From Chloroflexota bacterium (GTDB lineage Bacteria; Chloroflexota; Dehalococcoidia; Lucifugimonadales; JADFKI01), in NCBI GenBank assembly GCA_009840355.1, contig VXNZ01000021.1, positions 1 to 64,000 on the forward strand: a DNA stretch of 64,000 bases, read 5' to 3'. The position numbers and the translations under genes are program-made. The notes below the pieces were generated by a model. It saw nothing but the letters and a program-made list of their open reading frames with translations, was not told the origin of the DNA and ran no database searches. Of the stretch, positions 33,895 to 41,474 are shown piece after piece (the first letter of the stretch is position 1; the number at the start of each line of letters is the position of its first letter).

Positions 33895-33940
33895 TACCAC
33901 CTTGCTGACAGACTGAAAAACTGCCACACTCACAGACTTA
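33895..33940. repeat. CTGACAGACTG repeat tract
   Basis: CTTGCTGACAGACTGAAAAA then CTGCCACACTCACAGACTT. This is the same short repeat type as at 9095-9130, 9320-9358 and 46208-46255, filling the small gap between the Nudix and nucleoside hydrolase genes. Confidence 0.5.
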
Positions 33941-34735
33941 CTACGGCGTCTCTTCGTATTCTACGCCTTCGGGCATGATGGTCTTTGGCAGGAAGAATTC
34001 GAACTGCTGACGGTCGCCGTAGCCTTCGATGAATCCCGGCGACACACCTTCCGAGTTCAGCGCCGCTGACACGATGGTCTTGTTGAACAGATGCACCGTA
34101 TCCGCCGCCAAATACTCGTCCACCGGCATCCAAAGCGCCGCCTCCAGCTCCTCCTCCTGCATCGTTATCTCAGTGCTGAGCGGCGACAGCCTGCACACAA
34201 AATAGATGTCAGACTTCCCGTACCTGTACCCATGCCAGTGACGCAAGCACACCATCGCCTCAAAGCGCGTTCGCACGCCCGTCTCTTCGAGCACTTCGCG
34301 AACCACGCCATCCGCCAAATGCTCACCTTGTACGAGCGCGCCGCCGGGCAGCTTGTACGACGGCCCGCTGCGTGGACGAATCTGATGCCGCTCGGACACG
34401 ACTAGCAGCTGCCTATCTTCGCTCAGCACCACGCCGCCCGCGCCGATGTAGTGCGTGGCGTGCGGTGGAATGTACGCGCCCTTCTCGATCTGCAGCGTCA
34501 TCATCACATAGTCTTCGCCAGCGTGGTGGTAACGGAAGCCCGCCTCAGCCGCGATTGGCACCAGCGCAGCGTTGGCGACCGGAACTTCCAGCCATGCAAC
34601 TTTGTAGCCGACATCCTGCCAGTCGTCCATCGCATCTGCCAGCCGCCGCCTGAACCGAGACGAATCCACCGGCAGCGCCCCCGGATTCACCACAAAGCCG
34701 CCGAATGGGTTTGGACTGCCTTCGAGTGTGCTCAT
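33941..34735 (-). CDS. Nudix hydrolase with NUDT6-like N-terminal domain
   Basis: A 264-residue protein with an N-terminal pre-Nudix domain (about 1-95; DVGYKVAWLEVPVANAALVP and AAEAGFRYHHA, as in FGF2-antisense/NUDT6 proteins) followed by the Nudix box. The box is GGALVQGEHLADGVVREVLE then ETGV, with all catalytic Glu residues present. Nudix enzymes cleave nucleoside diphosphates linked to other groups; the substrate is not predictable here. ATG 34735 is supported by AAGGA about 7 bases upstream; the frame runs open to 34789 without conservation. Confidence 0.85.
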   Translation of the reverse strand: MSTLEGSPNPFGGFVVNPGALPVDSSRFRRRLADAMDDWQDVGYKVAWLEVPVANAALVPIAAEAGFRYHHAGEDYVMMTLQIEKGAYIPPHATHYIGAGGVVLSEDRQLLVVSERHQIRPRSGPSYKLPGGALVQGEHLADGVVREVLEETGVRTRFEAMVCLRHWHGYRYGKSDIYFVCRLSPLSTEITMQEEELEAALWMPVDEYLAADTVHLFNKTIVSAALNSEGVSPGFIEGYGDRQQFEFFLPKTIMPEGVEYEETP

Positions 34736-34850
34736 AATAATTCCTTCTACTTCATGTGTAATTTGCGTCCGGTTGGCGGGGCGCATCAAATCACGGCCGG
34801 ATGCCTCTCCCGCGCCATTATCATGTTCCCATGCATCACGGTCCCACGCA

Positions 34851-35993
34851 TCATCTTCCCACGAATTCAGGCATTACGCCCTCCGCGAAGAGGCGCAGCT
34901 GCTCCATGAACTCGGCGCGCGGCATGCCTTCTGCCCAGTGCAGCATTATGTGCTCCAAGCCGGGGTATTTTGCCTCTAGCTCGCGCAGGAACTCGACGAA
35001 CTCTTCGGCGGTGCCGCATATCCACGCGCGCTGCTGCACGCCGTCTTCGATATGCGGCGTCCGTGCGGGCGCACCGGGCGTTCCCCACACGCGCCCTTGC
35101 TCGTCGGCATAGCGCACAAAGCCGAATGGCGCGAACCATTTGTAGCGCTCGTCGTGATACGGTCGCAACTTGTCCATCGCTTCTTGGCGGCCGTCCGCGA
35201 TGTAGAAGCCCACTTCGAGCGCGAGGTTCTCCCCCAATTCGAGGTCGCGGCCGTACTTGGCATTGGCATCTTTGTACTGCTCGAAAATACCTTCGACGAG
35301 CGTCTCGCCGGTCAGCCCGACTACGCCGTTGATGCCGTTGCGCGCGATGAAATCTATGGTGCGTCCGCTTACGATGGGCTGCCACATCTGCACGGGCAGG
35401 TGCTTTGGTCGCGGCACGAGCGTAACTTCTTGCAGGTCGTAGCCGCGATATTCGACTTCCGGCGGGATGGTGAAGTGCTTGCCCTTGTGCGAAAACGACT
35501 CTTCGTTGAACGCCTTGAATATGACATCCATCTGCTCCTCGAAGAGCGCGCGGTTGGCGTCGTTGTCGATGACGGGCGCGCCGAACGACTCGACCTCGCG
35601 GCTGTGATACCCGCGTCCGACGCCGAATATGATGCGTCCGTTCGTCAGGATGTCCGCCATCGCGTAGTCTTCGGCGAGCCGCACCGGATGCCACATCGGC
35701 ACGATGTTGAATGCGCAGCCGAACTTCAAACGCTCGGTCTTGCCCGCCAAATGCGTCCCCATCAGTATGAGATTCGGAATCGTCTCGTATCCTTCGCGCT
35801 GGAAGTGGTGCTCCGCCATCCACAGAGCGTAAAAGCCGAGCTCGTCCATCAGTCCCGCGACCTGCTCTGCGGTTTCCATGCTCTCTGTCAGCCGTTCGTT
35901 AGGATAGCGCCTTTCGTCCGAGGGCGTGCCGCCGCTGCCCACATCGTCTAGGTCGATATTGCCCACATACAGCACCGAAAAATTCTTAATCAT
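34851..35993 (-). CDS. LLM-class flavin-dependent oxidoreductase (luciferase-like)
   Basis: A 380-residue bacterial luciferase-fold protein (FMN or F420). Diagnostic pieces: MDELGFYALWMAEHHFQREG, LKFGCAFNIVPMWHPVRLAE, GRIIFGVGRGYHSREVESFG with EEQMDVIFKAF, and LPVQMWQPIVSGRTIDFIAR. Members oxidise alkanes, sulfonates, nitrilotriacetate or other organics; such genes are abundant in SAR202-type genomes. AAGGA lies about 8 bases before the ATG. It appears monocistronic; no reductase partner is adjacent. Confidence 0.88.
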   Translation of the reverse strand: MIKNFSVLYVGNIDLDDVGSGGTPSDERRYPNERLTESMETAEQVAGLMDELGFYALWMAEHHFQREGYETIPNLILMGTHLAGKTERLKFGCAFNIVPMWHPVRLAEDYAMADILTNGRIIFGVGRGYHSREVESFGAPVIDNDANRALFEEQMDVIFKAFNEESFSHKGKHFTIPPEVEYRGYDLQEVTLVPRPKHLPVQMWQPIVSGRTIDFIARNGINGVVGLTGETLVEGIFEQYKDANAKYGRDLELGENLALEVGFYIADGRQEAMDKLRPYHDERYKWFAPFGFVRYADEQGRVWGTPGAPARTPHIEDGVQQRAWICGTAEEFVEFLRELEAKYPGLEHIMLHWAEGMPRAEFMEQLRLFAEGVMPEFVGR

Positions 35994-36119
35994 CCAACAA
36001 GTCCTTGTGATGTCTTAGTCCAATAGTTCATTCGCAAAGTTTGTTACGCAGCGTTTCGCTGATAGCGTTTTCTGCCAAGCGCGATCGCTGGCAAATTCAC
36101 CACGCAATAATATCAGAAA

Positions 36120-36178
36120 GCGGACGTGTCATTGCGAACTATGCGTAGTTTGCTTCGCTCGGAATGGCAATCGTGGAC
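36120..36178. repeat. GTCATTGCGA...GAATGGCAATCG repeat
   Basis: GTCATTGCGAACTATGCG and TTCGCTCGGAATGGCAATCG form imperfect inverted halves of a short intergenic repeat, distinct in sequence from the MITE family but built the same way. It lies directly downstream of the HAD gene. Confidence 0.45.
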
Positions 36179-37018
36179 TTACCGCGATTGCAAGTCTCTA
36201 ATCCAATATGTCGGCATATCCTCGGACGCGGCGATTTTGGCAACGGGGGTTACGCCGCCGGCTACTAGCGCGGATTCGATGCCGAAGCTATTTGCGCCGC
36301 GTATGTCCGTTTCCAGCGTGTCGCCGAGCATCACCATGTCCATCGTGCCGGAGCGGGCGTGCGCCTCGGCAAAGATTGCGCCGTTGGGTTTGCCAAGCCT
36401 GTCGAATTGCAACTCTGCGCGGTCCGGGTATCGCTGCTCTAATGCGGATTCGATTATCAGCGCGACACTGCCGCTCGCCATACCGAAGCCGTCGTCGTCC
36501 GGGAATACGATGTCAGGATTGGGCAGCACTAGGCGCGGCGTATCACCGCCGTCGATCATTCGGAATAGCGTAGTCAGCGCCGCGTTCACGCCGTCCACGA
36601 ACGGAAAGCCATCCTGGTCGCCGACGACAAGCACATCGAATTCGTCAGCGGCATCCACGACGATGCCACCAGCGCGGCGCACAAATTCGGCGCTGTCCAC
36701 GGTACCAAGCACCGCGCAGTTGGAGCCTCGCAAGTCGTTCGCCGCGAAGTATCCGGTCAACAACCCGCCCGAAGTGATAATCCGCGCCGCATCGACATTC
36801 AAGCCTTCGCTGCGACACCGTGCCGCGCGTCTTTCCGGCAGCGCGGAGGAGTCGTTTGTCAGCACATAGTACGGTTTGCCAACTCGGTTCAGCCGGTCGA
36901 TGAGCGCCGCCGCGCCGGGCAGCGCGCCGACCGAATACGACAGCACACCAAAGGCGTCGAACAGCAGCACGGAATACCGCTCCACCAACTCGTCTATCGT
37001 TATTTCGCGCACATCCAT
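36179..37018 (-). CDS. HAD-IIA family hydrolase (NagD/PGP-like), DxF variant
   Basis: A 279-residue haloacid-dehalogenase superfamily IIA protein. Motif I is LLFDAFGVL: the nucleophile Asp 21 is kept, but the second Asp of the usual DxD is Phe 23. YYVLTNDSSALPERRAA (motif II region), PNPDIVFPDD, GKPNGAIFAEA and VMLGDTLETDIRGANSFGI (motif IV) follow. The canonical general acid is therefore missing, as in the related DxW-G subgroup, so ordinary phosphatase activity is doubtful. I chose ATG 37018, which fits the family; there is no clear ribosome site. An upstream in-frame ATG exists at 37063. Confidence 0.8.
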   Translation of the reverse strand: MDVREITIDELVERYSVLLFDAFGVLSYSVGALPGAAALIDRLNRVGKPYYVLTNDSSALPERRAARCRSEGLNVDAARIITSGGLLTGYFAANDLRGSNCAVLGTVDSAEFVRRAGGIVVDAADEFDVLVVGDQDGFPFVDGVNAALTTLFRMIDGGDTPRLVLPNPDIVFPDDDGFGMASGSVALIIESALEQRYPDRAELQFDRLGKPNGAIFAEAHARSGTMDMVMLGDTLETDIRGANSFGIESALVAGGVTPVAKIAASEDMPTYWIRDLQSR

Positions 37019-37063
37019 AGCAGGAGGTATTGTACAGCGTGCGTGGCGGCTTATCCTAGACAT

Positions 37064-37231
37064 TGCCAGTTAGTAAGGCGATTCCGTCCGGGCAACGATA
37101 GACCAATCATACTGACTATCCTGTCCACCCTGTTAATTGCCTCTAGCATGACCTTTCCGCGAGGGGAAGGGACTTTGAGATTCGGCATTATTTCAGTAGC
37201 GGGGAAAGTAACCGCATCGGACGCTGCGCGC
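37064..37231. other. Intergenic region between divergent HAD and rhomboid genes
   Basis: Holds one copy of the TATCCTGTCCACCCTGTTAA intergenic repeat (37117-37136) and a GCGAGGGGAAGGGAC motif of the C/G-run type (about 37155-37170). No gene is evident. Confidence 0.45.
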
Positions 37232-37260
37232 TTGAACCTGTAGTGCGCCGGTGCTATCGT
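37232..37260 (+). promoter_or_regulatory. Sigma-70-like promoter of the rhomboid gene
   Basis: TTGAAC (37232-37237) and TATCGT (37255-37260) are 17 bases apart, and TGC immediately precedes the -10 box (extended -10). The predicted leader is about 60 bases with GGGCGG just before the rhomboid ATG at 37326. Confidence 0.55.
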
Positions 37261-37325
37261 GAAATTAGGACTATTTCGTAGGAACGGCAGCGCGGCGTGG
37301 CATTGCAGCGCGACAAGGGCGGACG

Positions 37326-38405
37326 ATGAACAGGTTCGAGCAGGACGACGAGCAGCCTCAGCGCGAAGACGGGGCAGAGCGAGAGCGGCGAGAGCAAGCG
37401 GGCTTCGGCGCGGGACTTACGATGCCCGGCGCGGATGGCGTTGTTGTCATCACATGGATATTTCTCGCCATCAATATCGGCGTTTGGCTGATTATTCAGC
37501 TCGCGAGCGGCTCGTTCAACCAGGATGTGGACGTGCTGCTGCGCTTTGGCGCGATGTTCGGGCCGCTCATCGCAACCGGCGAGTACTGGCGCTTTTTCAC
37601 CGCGATGTTCTTGCACGCCAACATCATTCACCTGCTGTTCAACTGCTTCGCGCTTTTCATATTCGGCAGGTTAGTCGAAGGGGTGTACGGCAATGTGCGC
37701 TTCACAGTCATCTACCTGCTGGCAGGGCTGGCCGGCGGTGCGCTCAGTTATATGTTCAACAAGACGGCGATTGGCGTGGGAGCGAGCGGCGCGATATTCG
37801 GCATTCTGGGCGCGCTCGCCGCGTACTTCATCGTGCACCGCGACACGCTAGGCGAGATGGGCAGGCGCAATCTCACGGGTATCGCCACCATCGCCGCCAT
37901 CAACCTCGTCATCGGGCTGCTAATCCCCAACATCGATAACTGGGCGCACTTCGGCGGGCTTGCGGGCGGCTTCGTGATGGGCTTGGCGCTCGCGCCACGG
38001 TACATGTATGAAATCGTCGAAACGCCGTTCGGCACAATACGCCGCATCGTCGCGCAGCTGCCGCTCGGCGCGCGCTGGCTTGCCGTGCCCGCGTTCGCTG
38101 CATTTCTCGTAGCGTTCATCTGGTACACCGGCACGGATGTATCCGACACACAGCAGTCGCAGATATTCGTCGTCCGCGCGGAACGCCTGCTGCAGGACGG
38201 CGACGTAATGGGCGCATTAGAGCACGCCGAGCGCGCGGTGGAATTGGACTCGCTCAGCGGCAGCGCATACTATACGCGCGGCAAGATAATGGCACGAATC
38301 GGCGCAACCGACCAAGCGCGCTCCGACATCAGCGCCTCGCTGCGCCTCGGACTGCCACCTGACCAGCGCCAGGACGCGGTATCGTTCCTCGTGTCGCTGC
38401 GGTGA
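37326..38405 (+). CDS. Rhomboid intramembrane serine protease with C-terminal TPR
   Basis: A 359-residue membrane protease. A charged cytosolic head (1-35) is followed by about six helices. The catalytic Ser 154 is in VGASGAIFG, the catalytic His 208 in NWAHFGGLAGG, and the L1-loop/TM2 motif FLHANIIHLLFN and EYWRFFTAMF are present. A seventh helix (about 253-270) leads to a TPR-like tail (about 280-355; LQDGDVMGALEHAERAVELD and SAYYTRGKIMARIGATDQA). Rhomboids cut transmembrane segments of partner proteins; the TPR may recruit them. ATG 37326 has GGGCGG six bases upstream. Confidence 0.92.
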   Translation: MNRFEQDDEQPQREDGAERERREQAGFGAGLTMPGADGVVVITWIFLAINIGVWLIIQLASGSFNQDVDVLLRFGAMFGPLIATGEYWRFFTAMFLHANIIHLLFNCFALFIFGRLVEGVYGNVRFTVIYLLAGLAGGALSYMFNKTAIGVGASGAIFGILGALAAYFIVHRDTLGEMGRRNLTGIATIAAINLVIGLLIPNIDNWAHFGGLAGGFVMGLALAPRYMYEIVETPFGTIRRIVAQLPLGARWLAVPAFAAFLVAFIWYTGTDVSDTQQSQIFVVRAERLLQDGDVMGALEHAERAVELDSLSGSAYYTRGKIMARIGATDQARSDISASLRLGLPPDQRQDAVSFLVSLR

Positions 38406-38477
38406 GTTTGGGATGGCTGCGTCTGCGACAAGCGGTCAGCGATTCTTTCACTCCCAACCTATCCTCTCTCATCGTCG

Positions 38478-38557
38478 GAAACAGATTTACGTGTGATGAT
38501 TTTAGATTCCTCGCTGCGTTCGGAACGACAACATTAGGGATTTGTGAAATCGTATCA
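38478..38557. repeat. Truncated MITE-family copy (right half)
   Basis: CGGAAACAGATTTACGTGTG, AGATTCCTCGCTGCGTTCGG and AACATTAGGGATTTGTGAAA ending in TCGTATCAG are collinear with the right half of the elements at 12817 and 15662. The left half and its terminal repeat are absent. It lies in the 186-base gap before the flavoprotein gene. Confidence 0.65.
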
Positions 38558-38591
38558 GCCTTGCGCTGTGTTGCGAAATTCATGGTAGAGT

Positions 38592-39779
38592 ATGGGCATG
38601 ACACTTCCGAAGTTTCCCACGGAGCGCGATGAGAAGCGGCAGTATTTGCTGGATGCCGTAGATGCGATACGCGAGCGCGTGGCGGCGTCTGCCGATGAGT
38701 CGGAGCGGCTGGGCACGCTTGCGCCGGATGCCGTTGATGCGGTGCGAGATGAGGGATTGTTCACGCTGAAGCTGCCGATGGCGCTCGGCGGCGCGGAGGC
38801 AGACCCGGTTACGCAGATCGAAATCATCGAAGAGCTTGCGTACATCGATGCGGCTGCCGGATGGTGTCTGATGATTGGCGCGACCGCCATCGGCAGACCG
38901 GGCGCGTTCATCAGCGAAGACGCGGTGCCGGAAATGTTCCCGGGCGGGCGCATTCCCACCGCCGCGACATCCACCGCGCTCACGGGCAAGGCGATTCCGG
39001 TCGATGGCGGATATATGCTCAGCGGCAGGTGGCCCTTCGCGAGTGGCGTGCGGCACGCCGAGTGGATGACGGCGGGCGCGAGCATTCCCGCGCGAGGCAA
39101 CACCGAGGAGACGGGCGTTACGCTGGTCTATCCCGTGTCAGAGGGGCGCATCCACGACAACTGGCAGGTGATGGGGTTGGAAGGCAGCGGCAGCAACGAC
39201 ATCTCGGTGGAGAACCTGTTCGTGCCGGATGCGTTCGTGTGGGAGACGGCGCTTTGGGAGCCAAAGCGCGGTGGCGGGATTTACCGCATGGGCAGGCCCG
39301 GCTTCGTGGCGAACGAACACTCCGGCGTAGCGCTTGGCATCGCAAGGCGGGCGCTCGACGAGATAATGTACAAGGCGCCGTTCAAGAAGCGCGGCAACCC
39401 ACCAACGGCATCGCTCGCGGACCGCGAGGCGTTTCGCGGGGACATAGGCGTGTGCGACATGCGGCTGCGTGCCGCGCGGATGCTGGCGCACGATGTCTTC
39501 GAGCGCGCCTACGCAATCTGCTGCGCGGGCGAAGTGCCGGATGCGAATGTACAATCCGAGATGCGCGCCGTGTCCGCGTATGTGACGCAGGTCTCGGTGG
39601 ATGTGGCGACGACGGCGTTCCGTTACGAAGGCGGCTCGGCGATACACCGTAGCAATATACTGCAACGCTGCCTGCGCAACATCAACGCCGCCGCGCAGCA
39701 CTTCATGGTCAGCGACAGCTCCCTCGAAAGCTACGGCGCGACATTGCTAGATGTTGAGAATGTCCGGCCGATGGCGTAG
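38592..39779 (+). CDS. Acyl-CoA dehydrogenase-fold flavin monooxygenase (HpaB/DszC/HsaA-like)
   Basis: A 395-residue protein of the acyl-CoA dehydrogenase superfamily, group-D monooxygenase branch. The pattern FTLKLPMALGGAEADPVTQI, WPFASGVRHAEWMTAGA, WQVMGLEGSGSNDISVENLF and a C-terminal ALRYE-like TTAFRYEGGSAIHRSNILQR matches HsaA/DszC-type enzymes that hydroxylate aromatics or sulfur heterocycles with reduced flavin. The catalytic Glu of true acyl-CoA dehydrogenases is not where expected. No flavin reductase gene is adjacent. Alternative ATGs at 38592 and 38598. It stands alone between repeats and the toxin-antitoxin pair. Confidence 0.8.
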   Translation: MGMTLPKFPTERDEKRQYLLDAVDAIRERVAASADESERLGTLAPDAVDAVRDEGLFTLKLPMALGGAEADPVTQIEIIEELAYIDAAAGWCLMIGATAIGRPGAFISEDAVPEMFPGGRIPTAATSTALTGKAIPVDGGYMLSGRWPFASGVRHAEWMTAGASIPARGNTEETGVTLVYPVSEGRIHDNWQVMGLEGSGSNDISVENLFVPDAFVWETALWEPKRGGGIYRMGRPGFVANEHSGVALGIARRALDEIMYKAPFKKRGNPPTASLADREAFRGDIGVCDMRLRAARMLAHDVFERAYAICCAGEVPDANVQSEMRAVSAYVTQVSVDVATTAFRYEGGSAIHRSNILQRCLRNINAAAQHFMVSDSSLESYGATLLDVENVRPMA

Positions 39780-39868
39780 GGCGACTCTTCAAATCGGCAC
39801 ATCACACTTCATACTAATGCTCCATCATAGCCTTCACGCGGAGTGGAAGGCAAAAATACCGCAGCATG

Positions 39869-40171
39869 TCACTTCTGGTAAATCGTGATGCCATAAGTAT
39901 CGATGTGCCGCTTGAACGGCTTGTATCGGATGCTTTCGTATGCCGTCAGGTCGCATTTTTGTGGGATTGGCATGTCTTCGAGGTCAAGCGCGAGCCTACC
40001 AAGTCGATGTACGTCCATGATTCCAATAGTGGCAAGATCGATGTCCGAGCGCGGCTTCGCATTGCCCGTTGCTCGCGAGCCGTACAGTCTGACTTCCTTC
40101 AATTCGGGATACGAAGAGAATAAATCTGTCAACATTTGCACAGTTCGATCTGGTAAGTCAGGGGTGTTCAT
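39869..40171 (-). CDS. MntA-type nucleotidyltransferase antitoxin
   Basis: A 100-residue minimal nucleotidyltransferase. The catalytic GSx10DxD is intact: Gly 31-Ser 32, Asp 43 and Asp 45 in GSRATGNAKPRSDIDL. In characterised HepT/MntA systems the nucleotidyltransferase silences its HEPN toxin by adding AMP units to a Tyr in the toxin's RX4HXY motif, which the neighbour has. ATG 40171 has GAGG about 7 bases upstream and overlaps the end of the HEPN gene by 14 bases, so toxin and antitoxin are coupled. It could alternatively belong to a housekeeping HI0073/HI0074-like pair with no toxic effect. Confidence 0.85.
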   Translation of the reverse strand: MNTPDLPDRTVQMLTDLFSSYPELKEVRLYGSRATGNAKPRSDIDLATIGIMDVHRLGRLALDLEDMPIPQKCDLTAYESIRYKPFKRHIDTYGITIYQK

Positions 40172-40583
40172 TCTTCAACCTCTCTAACATTAGCTTCTGA
40201 TAAAGAGCGTCAAATAGAGCAAGGTACCGTGAGAATATGTTATCTACCACCTCCTTGAAACTTTCAAGATCGTAAGTATGCGACATTTTATTACGATCTA
40301 TCAGCATGTCTATCCAATCTTCGCATTCGTCAATCAACTCAGCATTACAAGCCGCACGGATTACATTACGAGGAGTGAGAGTTGGTATTATAACGCCATC
40401 ATATTGCAATCGATCTTTCAGGAGGTTCCAAGACAATTCAAAGGTAAATTCAAATCGCTGAACAACTCCTTCAAGTTCGAGTTGGTTCAACGGCTCGACG
40501 CCATCCTCAAGCGCCTCTCGAAGTAGAGCGTACGCACGTGAATAGTTGTCGAAGCGATATTTCCAGCGTATTTCTTGGCTCAC
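40158..40583 (-). CDS. HepT-type HEPN toxin (HI0074-like)
   Basis: A 141-residue all-helical HEPN protein of the nucleotidyltransferase-substrate-binding (HI0074) group. The RNase motif RX4HXY is present: Arg 97, His 102 and Tyr 104 in DRNKMSHTYD. N-terminal RFEFTFELSWNLLKDRL is the family signature. The start is GTG 40583. HEPN toxins cleave RNA; here the MNT partner overlaps its 3' end. Its AT-rich DNA (for example 40200-40480) differs from the GC-rich neighbours, a sign of horizontal transfer. Confidence 0.85.
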   Translation of the reverse strand: MSQEIRWKYRFDNYSRAYALLREALEDGVEPLNQLELEGVVQRFEFTFELSWNLLKDRLQYDGVIIPTLTPRNVIRAACNAELIDECEDWIDMLIDRNKMSHTYDLESFKEVVDNIFSRYLALFDALYQKLMLERLKNEHP

Positions 40584-40599
40584 TTATAGCAACCCCATA

Positions 40600-40625
40600 T
40601 CTTCCCCATTCTGTCCATCGATGTT
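40600..40625. repeat. CTGTCCATCGATGT intergenic repeat
   Basis: CATTCTGTCCATCGATGTTA lies between the HEPN gene and the ABC operon. The same CCTGTCCATCGATGT-type sequence occurs near 55, 7020 and 42385, with looser versions at 1290, 7722, 37118, 53520 and 62277. Confidence 0.6.
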
Positions 40626-40645
40626 AGCCGTGATGTCAGCCGTCG

Positions 40646-41359
40646 TCAGTCTCGGAAGCGCAAGCCTATTTCGGCTTGCTCTAGGAGCTGCCCGTCGCGG
40701 ATTTCTTTTACTTCGTCTGCCATGGATAGCAGCGTCGAGTCGTGGGTGGCGGAGACCACGCTGATTCCCTGCTTTATCACCATGTCTTTGAACAGGCCGA
40801 AGATTGCGTGCGCGTTGTTGGAGTCTAGTTCGCCGGTGGGTTCGTCCGCGAGGATTAGCGATGGGCGGATGACGATGGCTCGCGCGATGGCTACGCGCTG
40901 CTGTTCGCCGCCGGATAGTTCGTATGGACGATGCCGCGAACGTGTCCATAGCCCCACAATGTCCAACGCCTCCTTGGTGCGCTCGGCGCGTTCGCCGGCG
41001 TTCATGCCGCGAATTCGCAGTGGCAATTCCACGTTCTCGAACGCGGACAGCAGGGGCAGCAGCCCGAACGATTGGAATATGAACCCGATGCGATGGCGGC
41101 GCAAGTCGGTCAACTCTTGCTCGCTCATCTCGGCAAGGTCTTGCTCTTCGAACAGCACCTTGCCGTCGCTGGGCTTGTCCAAGCCTGCCATGATGTTCAA
41201 CAGCGATGTTTTGCCGGAGCCGGACCTGCCCACGACCGCAATGAACTGACCGGGGAACACGTTCAGATTCACGCCTCGCAGCGCGTGCACCTCTTCCGAG
41301 TCTAAGTCGTATCTGCGCTCCACATCAACGGCTGCCAGTAGTCTCTGTACTCTGCTCAA
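40646..41359 (-). CDS. MacB/LolD-type ABC exporter ATPase
   Basis: A 237-residue ABC ATPase of the MacB/LolD/FtsE group, the usual partner of FtsX-type permeases. Walker A is GRSGSGKTS (about 41-49), Q-loop FIFQSFGLLPLLSAFENVEL, signature LSGGEQQRVAIARAI, Walker B LILADEPTGELDS and H-loop ATHDS. The start is TTG 41359 with AGGAG about 9 bases upstream. It is the most distal gene of the four-gene operon and presumably pairs with the AbrB-tailed ATPase or acts as an alternative one. Confidence 0.88.
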   Translation of the reverse strand: MSRVQRLLAAVDVERRYDLDSEEVHALRGVNLNVFPGQFIAVVGRSGSGKTSLLNIMAGLDKPSDGKVLFEEQDLAEMSEQELTDLRRHRIGFIFQSFGLLPLLSAFENVELPLRIRGMNAGERAERTKEALDIVGLWTRSRHRPYELSGGEQQRVAIARAIVIRPSLILADEPTGELDSNNAHAIFGLFKDMVIKQGISVVSATHDSTLLSMADEVKEIRDGQLLEQAEIGLRFRD

Positions 41360-41379
41360 CTGCCTTGCTCCTGATTGGT

Positions 41380-41474
41380 TGTCAGTTTTTTGTCTTCAGT
41401 TTTCAGTTATCGGCAATCAGTCGTCTTATTCGGAAATGTCCGCGCTGACCACTGATAACTGATAACAAAAGTCC
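41380..41474. repeat. Intergenic inverted-repeat element between the two ATPase genes
   Basis: TCAGTTATC (41403-41411) and GATAACTGA (41454-41462) are perfect inverted arms, in a context of GTCAGTTTTTTGTCTTCAG. This is a familiar class of bacterial intergenic element with CAGTTATC/GATAACTG ends. It interrupts the operon without a visible gene. Confidence 0.5.
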
